Below, in pieces: positions 6,685-13,398 of a DNA stretch of 13,398 nt; the stretch's first letter is position 1; each line of letters starts with the position of its first letter. Source of the DNA: Acidobacteriaceae bacterium (GTDB lineage Bacteria > Acidobacteriota > Terriglobia > Terriglobales > SbA1); the NCBI GenBank assembly GCA_003136335.1, contig PLEA01000256.1, positions 1 to 13,398 of the forward strand, in the 5' to 3' direction. The notes under the pieces were generated by a model, which worked only from the letters and a program-made list of their open reading frames with translations, was not told where the DNA came from and did no database searches. Both the position numbers and the translations under genes were made by a program.

Positions 6685-6843
6685 GCGCTCGCACTGTGTC
6701 GGCTCAACCGTTGGCAAGATGGAGTTGTGGAACTGCGCGAAGTGTTGCGACTCGATCCGGACAATGCAGATGCCGCTAAGGCACTGTACATAGCAAGAGA
6801 ACAAGCAAAGACACAGCCAGGAGATGTTGGCAAGCGTCCTTGA
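6685..6843 (+). pseudogene. C-terminal stub of a TPR-repeat protein
   Basis: Frame 1 is open from after the TAA at 6682 to TGA 6841-6843 and reads ALALCRLNRWQDGVVELREV, then LRLDPDNADAAKALYIAREQ, then AKTQPGDVGKRP. This is a good tetratricopeptide repeat: the helix A/helix B spacing, the LDPDNADA turn and the A..AL positions all fit. There is no start codon with a ribosome binding site and no upstream TPR in any frame, so this is a truncated 3' end whose N-terminal part is gone. TPR proteins are protein-interaction scaffolds; the original function cannot be told. Confidence 0.65.
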
Positions 6844-6897
6844 ATTCTACGATCAGTGATCGATCAACCGCGGTGGGTCCAATAGAAGGTCTGGCTG

Positions 6898-7234
6898 TCA
6901 CAGCGCATAGTCTTCGCGACAGGGAACAAACACGTCCAGCACTTCAGAGTCTTCCAGCGCCGTTGCTCGATGTTCAACATTGCCCTCCACAATGACACTG
7001 GCGCCGGTACGCAGTTCGATCGTCTTGCCGTCGACGTCGAACTGGATGCGCCCCGTCACAACATAGACAAGTTGTTCATGAGGATGGCTGTGACTTGTAC
7101 CTCTCCATCCCTTCAAGAAATGATGACGAACTAACATGACGGTTATAGGCCAATACCTGGCGTTGCATTCCCGGCTCTGGCGACGACACAGTTGTGGCAT
7201 TTGTGGGCGCGTAGACCACGACATTTTCTTTCAT
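6898..7234 (-). CDS. small cupin-domain protein, frameshifted near the N-terminus
   Basis: The C-terminal part reads as a single-domain cupin: MLVRHHFLKGWRG, then the metal-binding HSHPHEQLVYVVTG of motif 1 (His, His, Glu), a beta strand FDVDGKTIEL, and motif 2 with VEGNVEHRATALEDSEVLDVF (His ligand in EHR). It ends in REDYAL. A well-placed ribosome binding site (GAGAGGAG, 7244-7237) sits before ATG 7234, whose frame gives MKENVVVYAPTNATTVSSPE and on to QVLAYNRH; it must shift near 7139-7136 to enter the cupin frame. The total is 337 bases, one more than a multiple of three. The gene may be inactive, or the window may hold a sequencing error. If the shift is repaired the protein is about 111 residues, normal for such cupins. 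Substrate unknown. Confidence 0.75.
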
Positions 7235-7273
7235 ATCTCCTCTCAAAGATACCGTCAGGTGTGAGAAGAACCG

Positions 7274-7305
7274 AAGGCCGTCCTAATCACCGAGGCGGCC
7301 TTTTT
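7274..7305 (+). terminator. intrinsic terminator, plus strand
   Basis: AAGGCCG (7274-7280) pairs with CGGCCTT (7296-7302); inside, CCT pairs with AGG, and TTTTT (7301-7305) follows. This is a classical GC-rich stem with a T tract for plus-strand transcripts. No intact plus-strand gene lies before it; the nearest is the TPR stub ending at 6843. It would shield the oxidoreductase gene from upstream transcription. Confidence 0.75.
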
Positions 7306-7405
7306 ACTTCTCTGGTCTAAATGTAAACCGTAGCGTTGGCGATATCTCAAGAGTGTCTCCCTAACCAAAACGCATCCGCGTTCTGGAATAAATCGTGGTG
7401 GGAAG

Positions 7406-7421
7406 CTGTTAACACTAACAG
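7406..7421. promoter_or_regulatory. dyad upstream of the oxidoreductase gene, possible operator
   Basis: CTGTTA (7406-7411) and TAACAG (7416-7421) are perfect inverted halves around ACAC, about 90 bases before the ATG at 7514. The position suits a transcription-factor site. No promoter boxes of good quality were found, and the regulator is unknown. Confidence 0.3.
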
Positions 7422-7513
7422 AGTGCGAATGGCCGCCAACGTCGCAGGGAACTGACTGAGTCGGGGGCTAGAGAGAACATCGGCATCGTGAGGTCCGGCT
7501 CAGAGGGACAGCT

Positions 7514-9109
7514 ATGTTAAATATTTTACCTATTGTGGCTGGCATTGTCTTTGTCACACTGGCCGCCGCCAACGTGGTGGTAATGCTGGAGGCTTCCCAG
7601 CCCTTGCGCAAGGGAACGACGAGATCACTGTTGATCGCTGTTCACCGGGCGGGTGGGTACTTGTTTGTAATCTTGCTCTGTATCATGGCCTACAGTATGA
7701 GTCAGAGACTTGCTGGTTCGGGAATAACAGGTCATCTGCCTACGCACCTGGTTCTGCACATTGTGCTTGTGCTAGTCCTTGTGCCTCTGCTTCTGTTGAA
7801 AATATTGATCGCACGCCGCTACAAGCAAAGCCATTCGCTGCTGAAGGCACTAGGAATAGCGATTGTCGTAATTTCGTTCGTGCTTGTGTCGATCCCCGCG
7901 TTTTCGGAACTTCTTCGTTCGGCGAATCCGGGAAGCCTGGGGTTAAAGCTCGCGACAGGTTTGGTTGTTGCAGTGTGCCTGGTCCAGGGCGCATTGGTGT
8001 TTAAGAAGAGGAACCAGTCGCATGCTTCCGCGGAGTCATCGGGTATTCCGGAGATTCCTGCGCGGGCAACCCCGCTAACCAACCGCGAAAACGCGAAGGA
8101 CCCAATGAATCTTCTGTTGGCACAGACCGAGCAGCAAACGCACGATACGAAGACGCTACGCTTCCAGGTCCCAAAGGGAAGGCGGTTTTGTGCTAAACCA
8201 GGGCAGTTCCTGACCTTCCAGTGGACAATTGATGGCCAACGAGTCACGCGGTCTTACACCGTTTCCTCCTCGCCGATCCACGAGAACTATGTGGAGATCA
8301 CGCCCAAGCGCATAGAAAATGGATGTGTATCTGTCTTTCTCATTGAGCGCGCCAAGCCAGGCCTCAAGGTGGAAGCAAGCGGACCGTACGGCCGGTTTTA
8401 CTTTGACGCGACACTCCACAAAAACATAGTTCTCATCGCCGCCGGAAGTGGGATCACACCCATGATTTCGATGCTGCGCTATATCGACGACCTTAAACTG
8501 GCTACTATGGTAACCCTCCTGTATTGTGTTCGGACCGCTGCGGACATCATTTTCCAAAACGAACTCGCGAGACTTGGAAGCTCTCTCCCCAACTTCAAGT
8601 ATGCGGTGTGCCTGTCGCGACCAGACCCAACTTGGAAGGGTCACAGCGGCCGTCTTACTGAGGAATTTGTCTCCCCGCACGTGATCGATCTGGATTCATT
8701 GACTTTCTTTCTCTGTGGTCCCAAGGGATTCATGGACAACGCACGCCAGATTCTGTCCACACTCGGCGTAAACCAGGATCGGATCCTTCAGGAGAGTTTT
8801 GGGGAGAGCAAACCGCCCACAGAGTCTCGTCCACCGGAAGCCGGCACGGTCGAGACCGTCGTGTTCCTTCACTCGGAAAAGGTTTGTCAGATTTCCTCCG
8901 GGAGCACGCTGCTGGATCTGGCCGAGAAAAACGGAGTGCAGATACCGTATGGCTGCCGCCAAGGCCTATGCGGCACCTGCGCTACGCGAGTTCTGAGCGG
9001 CTCCGTTCAAATGGACGTCGAAGCCGGGCTGACGGCTGATCAGAAAAATGCTGGATATGTGCTGCCTTGCGTCAGCCGGCCCGAGGGAACGGTTGTCTTG
9101 GTGGCTTAA
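7514..9109 (+). CDS. membrane-anchored flavin/2Fe-2S oxidoreductase (FNR-type with C-terminal ferredoxin domain)
   Basis: This 531-residue fusion should move electrons between NAD(P)H, flavin, an Fe-S cluster and a membrane partner. The N-terminal ~165 residues hold about five hydrophobic helices (roughly 5-26, 40-62, 77-98, 112-130, 145-163) with histidines 44, 74, 78 and 82, possible haem b ligands. A linker (166-195) leads to a ferredoxin-NADP reductase module: flavin-binding RSYTVSSSP (246-254), SGPYGRF (289-295), NAD(P)-binding GSGITPM (311-317) and CGPKGFM (401-407). The C-terminus is a plant-type 2Fe-2S ferredoxin with Cys481, Cys486, Cys489 and Cys519 (PYGCRQGLCGTC). All motifs look intact. 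Its FNR-ferredoxin order resembles the oxidoreductase subunit of ring hydroxylases and NADH-dependent stearoyl/fatty-acid desaturase reductases. The start at 7514 has a modest GAGGG upstream. No partner oxygenase is nearby. Confidence 0.88.
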   Translation: MLNILPIVAGIVFVTLAAANVVVMLEASQPLRKGTTRSLLIAVHRAGGYLFVILLCIMAYSMSQRLAGSGITGHLPTHLVLHIVLVLVLVPLLLLKILIARRYKQSHSLLKALGIAIVVISFVLVSIPAFSELLRSANPGSLGLKLATGLVVAVCLVQGALVFKKRNQSHASAESSGIPEIPARATPLTNRENAKDPMNLLLAQTEQQTHDTKTLRFQVPKGRRFCAKPGQFLTFQWTIDGQRVTRSYTVSSSPIHENYVEITPKRIENGCVSVFLIERAKPGLKVEASGPYGRFYFDATLHKNIVLIAAGSGITPMISMLRYIDDLKLATMVTLLYCVRTAADIIFQNELARLGSSLPNFKYAVCLSRPDPTWKGHSGRLTEEFVSPHVIDLDSLTFFLCGPKGFMDNARQILSTLGVNQDRILQESFGESKPPTESRPPEAGTVETVVFLHSEKVCQISSGSTLLDLAEKNGVQIPYGCRQGLCGTCATRVLSGSVQMDVEAGLTADQKNAGYVLPCVSRPEGTVVLVA

Positions 9110-9783
9110 TCTGCTGCTCCGCCGGAGAAAACTGTATACATGGAAACGAGGGTCTACATGTTCGACGCCCCCTCCTCGCTGACGAAACGCCTTAACGGAA
9201 CCCGACTACTGACTGCCGTCTATCCTTCGCGAGATTGGCATCGTATCTGAAGGCCCACAGGACTTCAACACAAGGGCGATTGTTTGAAGGTAAGCGTCAG
9301 ACTAAGACACGGTTGACGGGTTGAGTTCGCAACGTCAACGCGCGGAGGTCCAGGCGATCCATGCCGGTCAATGTCGGAGATATCGCGACTTCACCAGCAA
9401 TTCTCAGTTAGCGAAATCGCTTTCCCTCGCCGACCAACTTACTTTGTTCCAGCGGATTACTTCCGAGTCGCCCGTTATCCACCCGGGAGTCACACCAGAT
9501 GACCCCATGTATCAGCACCGCTCCCTGTTGACGACTTCTACTTTCCGAAACCCTGGCTTGGACTAGTGGATTGCGAACAGCCGATAACCGAAAGCCGGGA
9601 ACCCGAACTCAACAGCCTGACCCGATGCTCTCTCGCCGTTCCGCAAATCGATGAGGGTTTCGGCGTGAAGGCCGCTAATATCGATTCTGATGTTCTGGGA
9701 GGTAGCCCAGAAATTCGCTACTACCTACACTCGCTCGGTACGATCAGACGTTGATCTTACCCCGAGCAGATGAAGATTCGTTT
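9110..9783. other. 674-base region without a recognised gene
   Basis: This stretch separates the oxidoreductase from the convergent beta-helix gene. The open frames here (9321-9566 and 9566-9754 on the plus strand) have no ribosome binding site, adjoin end to end and resemble no family I know. No T-rich terminator was found for the oxidoreductase. A hairpin at 9733-9767 lies just past the stop of the beta-helix gene. Confidence 0.5.
9733..9767. repeat. two-tier hairpin beyond the beta-helix gene
   Basis: GCTCGG (9733-9738) pairs with CCGAGC (9762-9767); inside, GATCA (9742-9746) pairs with TGATC (9752-9756). It begins 17 bases after the stop codon of the minus-strand beta-helix gene, where a transcript end is expected, but no T tract follows on either strand. 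It may be a Rho-dependent or RNA-stabilising 3' structure. Confidence 0.4.
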
Positions 9784-11757
9784 TCACTTGGTTTCGCCGA
9801 TTTCTGAGTATGCCGGATTGCCCAACTTCTGGCGTGCCGCAAGGCTGAGTTCGGCCGCGCCCGCAAACCCGCCGCGCCAGGCCTTGATCACGTGCCCCTC
9901 CGGCGAGAGGAATAGCAGCAGCGGATCTTCCGATGTATTTCCGTCCGTAACCGGTGCCGCTACAAACGCGGCGGTGTCGAAGTCGAGATCGGAGATTGCG
10001 TTGCCCAGAGATCCTTTTCCCGAGGCGTTCTCGGGCCCCCGACGCAGCGCAATTACCGTCTCGAGTCCATTGCCATGAAACTGCTTCGCGAGACTCCTGA
10101 GGATAGTCAATTGCCTGCGGGTCGTCTCATCCAGCAAACGATCGGCGTCAAGCTTGCCTGATAGCAGGGCATACATCGTCCACTTGCCGTCCAACTGCTG
10201 ATGCAACATAGCACCGTCCTCAATGCGCATCAGCGGTTTTGAAAGCAGGTCACGATAGGTTGTGTCCAACTGCTGTGTCGCGACACTGGATTCCGGCCAA
10301 AACACCAAGCCGGTATTTGTCGTAGCGACCTGACGAAAGGTGCTTCCCGCGTCCTGACCGCTTTGTGCCTGATAGTCTGCGAAGCCTTGGAACATGCGGT
10401 CCCCGTAACTCCACCTTCCGTCCAATGCGCCATCATGAGAGTAAAGACTGTACTGGTTTCCCTCGAGATGAAGCGACCGGTTGCTCGTAATCATCCATGG
10501 CGACGTCGAATAAATCCGATTGTTGTGGAAGATTCCATTCTCGCCCTGAAAAACAGCGTCGTTGAGTACTGCTGGAGCCGTCCCTGGAGGATTCCAGTAG
10601 ACGGTGTTGTCCTCCACCACGAGCCCATCCAGCTTTCCGTCATTCCATGTATGCAAGAAGATGGCCCCTTGAAGCTGCGCCATTCGTGGACTGCGCGCAT
10701 TGTTCAGGCACGTGTTGCCCCGCACCTCGCTGTGGTGCGTAACAAACCCAGCCGCGAAGACCGCAATGCAATATCCCTGTGTGTCGTGTCCGTAATTGTC
10801 GACGACAGAGTTATTCGTGTTGCCATAGTCGATGTCAAATGCTCCGCCATCCACACCCGGGCTGTCACTCAGGAACGCTTCATTTTGTTCCACAACGCAG
10901 TCGCGACACATCCATGTCCAGATTGCATTCGGAGTTCCCATGCTCTCCGTTGCCTGCATTCCGGTATTCCACGCCACATTCGAAGCAATTCGGCCATCGC
11001 GCACACGGAAGAGCACAATTCCGTCTCCCTGCACGTCATGCACGACGGAGTCACGAATAGTAACGTGTGTGCTCCAGGTGCTCTCAGGCGGCCACCCAAA
11101 ATTGCCACCGCCTACCATGATGCCAACCCATTCCTGCGTGTTGTAGGCGGTCACGCCATCCACGAGCACATCGTCGAAGCGCTGATCGACACTCCCGGGG
11201 GAGATCACCACTAGCCCGCTCTCCTTATTCTTCATCTCCGAGCCACCGACATTGTGTACCAGCAGATTCGCCAGGTGGATGTGATGAAGGATGCCTTTGT
11301 CTCCGCTGATAAAAACGCCGAACTTATTGGCTCCAGAAAGATCCAGCGAGTCGATGTTCCAATACTCCTGGTTGAACAACTTCAGTGCTGCGTCGCTTGC
11401 AGATTCCGCAACGATCTTCGGTCGCACTCCTGTGCCGTAGGCGGTCACACGAATTGGTGCGGAATCCGATCCACTGCCCTTGGGCCACAGTATGCCGTGG
11501 CATATGCTGCCACGCTTGAAGCGCACCTCATCCCCAGCAGCGAATGTATGTCCGTTCAGTACCTCCAGGGTGGCCCAGGGTGAATCGGCGGAACGGCCAT
11601 CTTTCTTCTCAGCCTCGCTGCTGCAATCTACGAAGTAGATCACTCCGCGAGGTGCGGTCTGGGCCCCCGAGGTGCATCTTGCGCAGAAGAGCAAGCAAAC
11701 AAACGCAATGCCCAGCGACCTTATGTGAAGAAATGTTCTACGAGGTTGGTATGACAT
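9784..11757 (-). CDS. secreted right-handed beta-helix protein with C-terminal thioredoxin-like region
   Basis: From ATG 11757 this is 657 residues. The start MSYQPRRTFLHIR followed by SLGIAFVCLLFCA is a good signal peptide; a TTG start at 11802 would add 15 residues and weaken it. Residues about 37-105 (YFVDCSSEAE, DSPWATLEVLNG, FAAGDEVRFKRG) are the typical cap of secreted parallel beta-helix proteins. About 110-440 carry beta-helix rungs with repeated N and G (VEDNTVYWN, IFHNNRIYS, LEGNQYSLYS), as in pectate-lyase-like enzymes. Residues ~523-657 read as a thioredoxin-like fold (KWTMYALLSGKLD, PLLLFLSPEGHVIKAWRGG) without a CXXC. It follows the glycoside hydrolase gene by 64 bases (19 if TTG is used), so they probably form an operon acting on polysaccharide outside the cytoplasm. 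Whether it is a lyase, a hydrolase or only binds sugar is unknown. Confidence 0.82.
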   Translation of the reverse strand: MSYQPRRTFLHIRSLGIAFVCLLFCARCTSGAQTAPRGVIYFVDCSSEAEKKDGRSADSPWATLEVLNGHTFAAGDEVRFKRGSICHGILWPKGSGSDSAPIRVTAYGTGVRPKIVAESASDAALKLFNQEYWNIDSLDLSGANKFGVFISGDKGILHHIHLANLLVHNVGGSEMKNKESGLVVISPGSVDQRFDDVLVDGVTAYNTQEWVGIMVGGGNFGWPPESTWSTHVTIRDSVVHDVQGDGIVLFRVRDGRIASNVAWNTGMQATESMGTPNAIWTWMCRDCVVEQNEAFLSDSPGVDGGAFDIDYGNTNNSVVDNYGHDTQGYCIAVFAAGFVTHHSEVRGNTCLNNARSPRMAQLQGAIFLHTWNDGKLDGLVVEDNTVYWNPPGTAPAVLNDAVFQGENGIFHNNRIYSTSPWMITSNRSLHLEGNQYSLYSHDGALDGRWSYGDRMFQGFADYQAQSGQDAGSTFRQVATTNTGLVFWPESSVATQQLDTTYRDLLSKPLMRIEDGAMLHQQLDGKWTMYALLSGKLDADRLLDETTRRQLTILRSLAKQFHGNGLETVIALRRGPENASGKGSLGNAISDLDFDTAAFVAAPVTDGNTSEDPLLLFLSPEGHVIKAWRGGFAGAAELSLAARQKLGNPAYSEIGETK

Positions 11758-11821
11758 ATCGTAGTTTGTGCTCGTCCCTCTTGAAGAACCCTGCCGGCGC
11801 AACGTTGGTGCCGTATCAAAC

Positions 11822-13398
11822 CTAGTACTTCACCGCAAAGAGTCTGCAATCCAGGTCGACGGGGCCTTTTTCGGTTGAAGAGCAGCGGATCGTAATCGGC
11901 TCTCCTGGATGCATCGCATCGTGACGGATTTCACCTACAGCCCACGAGAGCCCACTCCAGATCATCTTGTCGTAGTTGATCTCGATAGGAATGCTCTTCC
12001 CTCCCTGTGTTGCCCGCAACACAAGAACTTTGCCCACAGGAATACCGTCGGGCGGACCGCCCGGCCAACTCCGCAGCAGGCGGCCATCTTTTCCTCGCTG
12101 CTGCAGAATGATTCTCAGATCGCCTTCCTCGGGAGGCGCGGTCGTCGCTATGACTGCGTTGCTCTCAGCAGGCTGAAACTGCGCGGTCACGGGGCGAATA
12201 CTCAGTGGAATTCGTACGTCCTCTTGAATTCCCAGATCATACTTGGCGTCCGCGTAACGTCCGAATCCCACTGCAGCCATCTGTCCGGGGCCCAATTTGA
12301 TTTTGTCTCCAGTCAAAACAGACTTGAACCCCGCATCACGGAAGAGAATGCGCCCGCTGGTAATCTGGGGCTGCACCCTCGATAGCAGCGGCATCTCGAT
12401 ATCTTCCACAGTCTGTCCTGGATTTACGATCGTAAACACGGCTCCGTCAGTATCGAAGGAGCCAAAACCATAAGGCTTGACCTCTCCTGGTATTCCACCG
12501 AAGGTCTTTGTTCGCCCCATGGCCTGCAGTGGTGCGTACATCGACTGCACCTTGGCAAACCAGCGCGCTTGCTGATCATCGAGAAACTCGAGATTGCCGT
12601 GAATGGTATTGATCCAACCACCGCGGGCCACCATCAGGAGCGACATTCCCTGCCATGCATTCGTCTTTCGGTAGTAGATGGTTCCCGTGTTGCCAATCAT
12701 GAAGCCGGTCGAGTCGATTCGCTCAAGCGGCAGAAAACTTCGTTCGTACTGCCGCACCATGTGGTCACTGTAGATATCCATGGAGCGCCAGAAATTCATC
12801 TCGGGAACATCCGAGGGACGCGGGTCACCGGAGTACAAGGCGTCGAACACCTCCAGCCAACGCAGATCGATCGGATGCTGAAACGGCAAAGGCGAATCGG
12901 TTGACTCGACATCGCCACCGAACCCGTTAAAGCCCTCAAGAACCACGTCAGGATTCTTCTGGCGAAACGTGCGGAGCGCCTCACGGAATGCGTTTTGATT
13001 GCGGAGGCTGATTTCCTGCGGTGTTTGCGTCTTTTCAGCATCCGGGGTCGCCGCCGCAAAATCGACAAAATCGAACTTGAACATCCGGATTCCCCGGTCA
13101 TACCAGTACTGGAGAACAGTCATGAAGTCCGGCAGGAACCCACCTTCATAGAACGACATCGATCCTTTGTTCTTGTTGAGAGAATCCTGCCACTGCGGCG
13201 CGGCGTTGATCTTGACCAGCGTGTTGGTGCTGAACCACAGTCCCGGGAGAATTCCATTCCTCCGGCATTCCGCGATCCAGCGGTCTGGGCCGTCCGGCCA
13301 ATTCGGCTTCCTCCACTGGCGATAGGCGCCATTCGGATCGAACCAGAACGCGTCCATCATGTAATAGTCGAAATGCACTCCGAATTGCCGCAGGCGCA
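11822..13398 (-). CDS. glycoside hydrolase, clan GH-D-like (alpha-galactosidase-type) TIM barrel, N-terminus cut by the right edge
   Basis: The frame stays open to the window edge (RLRQFG precedes VHFDYYMMDAFWFDP), so the GTG at 13378 is not the start and more protein lies outside. The visible part has a TIM barrel: DYYMMDAFWFDPNG, GILPGLWFSTNT, and GIRMFKFDFVDF, whose KFD aspartate (codon at 13072-13070) matches the nucleophile position of GH27/GH36 alpha-galactosidases. ALYSGDPRPSD further on, about 80 residues later, may hold the acid/base Asp. NTIHGNLEF and SFDTDGAVFTIVNPG lead into a C-terminal beta-sandwich, and a final beta-rich domain ends in LFAVKY. The exact family and substrate cannot be fixed without the missing N-terminus. 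The beta-helix gene follows closely on the same strand. Confidence 0.75.
   Translation of the reverse strand, partial: RLRQFGVHFDYYMMDAFWFDPNGAYRQWRKPNWPDGPDRWIAECRRNGILPGLWFSTNTLVKINAAPQWQDSLNKNKGSMSFYEGGFLPDFMTVLQYWYDRGIRMFKFDFVDFAAATPDAEKTQTPQEISLRNQNAFREALRTFRQKNPDVVLEGFNGFGGDVESTDSPLPFQHPIDLRWLEVFDALYSGDPRPSDVPEMNFWRSMDIYSDHMVRQYERSFLPLERIDSTGFMIGNTGTIYYRKTNAWQGMSLLMVARGGWINTIHGNLEFLDDQQARWFAKVQSMYAPLQAMGRTKTFGGIPGEVKPYGFGSFDTDGAVFTIVNPGQTVEDIEMPLLSRVQPQITSGRILFRDAGFKSVLTGDKIKLGPGQMAAVGFGRYADAKYDLGIQEDVRIPLSIRPVTAQFQPAESNAVIATTAPPEEGDLRIILQQRGKDGRLLRSWPGGPPDGIPVGKVLVLRATQGGKSIPIEINYDKMIWSGLSWAVGEIRHDAMHPGEPITIRCSSTEKGPVDLDCRLFAVKY

Noticed and set aside
6495..6779. 94-codon plus-strand frame
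   Set aside because: No recognised domain or ribosome binding site, and its end overlaps the clearly better TPR frame.
9116..9130. CTCCG/CGGAG inverted repeat after the oxidoreductase stop
   Set aside because: The loop would be one base and no T tract follows, so it is not a terminator.
9321..9754. Two adjoining plus-strand frames of 81 and 62 codons
   Set aside because: No ribosome binding sites, no known family and no sign of a single broken gene when read together.
10363..11214. 283-codon plus-strand frame
   Set aside because: It is antisense to the beta-helix gene and lacks protein-like composition; a shadow frame.

Overview
The window looks like a chromosome segment from a GC-rich soil-type bacterium. 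The SecG with a long Pro/Ala/Gln tail, the adjacent YtxH and DUF948-like envelope genes, and the secreted beta-helix plus clan GH-D-like glycosidase pair suggest Acidobacteriota (Terriglobia). This is inference from gene style and neighbourhood; the window holds no rRNA or other taxonomic marker. No CRISPR array, complete insertion sequence, integrase, rRNA or intact tRNA was seen.

Layout. At the left edge seven codons of a minus-strand gene are visible, followed by a 428-base divergent intergenic region with three hairpins, one a perfect 11-bp palindrome. Then come three plus-strand genes: a NifS/IscS cysteine desulfurase (450-1616), a previously unlisted 32-residue single-TM ORF (1688-1786) that overlaps the next start by four bases, and mnmA (1783-2937). 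The desulfurase can supply the persulfide sulfur that MnmA puts on U34 of tRNA, so the three probably form a tRNA-thiolation unit. A FUSC-family membrane protein (3032-4137) follows; one missing C splits its reading frame. It converges with a minus-strand group read as secG (5958-5626), ytxH-like (5423-5115), DUF948-like (5056-4535) and a Cys-rich hypothetical (4521-4114). This group looks like envelope and secretion housekeeping.

From about 5959 to 7513 the sequence is scar-like. It has no intact gene until a frameshifted small cupin (6898-7234, minus) and contains a C-terminal stub of a TPR protein (6685-6843, plus), a truncated tRNA-like 3' end and a short tandem repeat. A clear plus-strand intrinsic terminator at 7274-7305 has no intact gene in front of it. 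After this comes a 531-residue membrane flavo-iron-sulfur oxidoreductase (7514-9109): TM helices with histidines, then a ferredoxin-NADP reductase module, then a plant-type 2Fe-2S domain.

After a further 674 bases without a recognisable gene, the right end holds two closely spaced minus-strand genes for extracellular carbohydrate work: a clan GH-D-like glycoside hydrolase (cut by the right edge) and, downstream, a secreted right-handed beta-helix protein. Its C-terminal ~135 residues look like a thioredoxin-like fold without a CXXC. The points most worth a second look are the coupled mini-ORF before mnmA, the beta-helix/thioredoxin-like fusion, the fused membrane reductase, the conserved-looking Cys-rich protein, and the two separate frameshifts.
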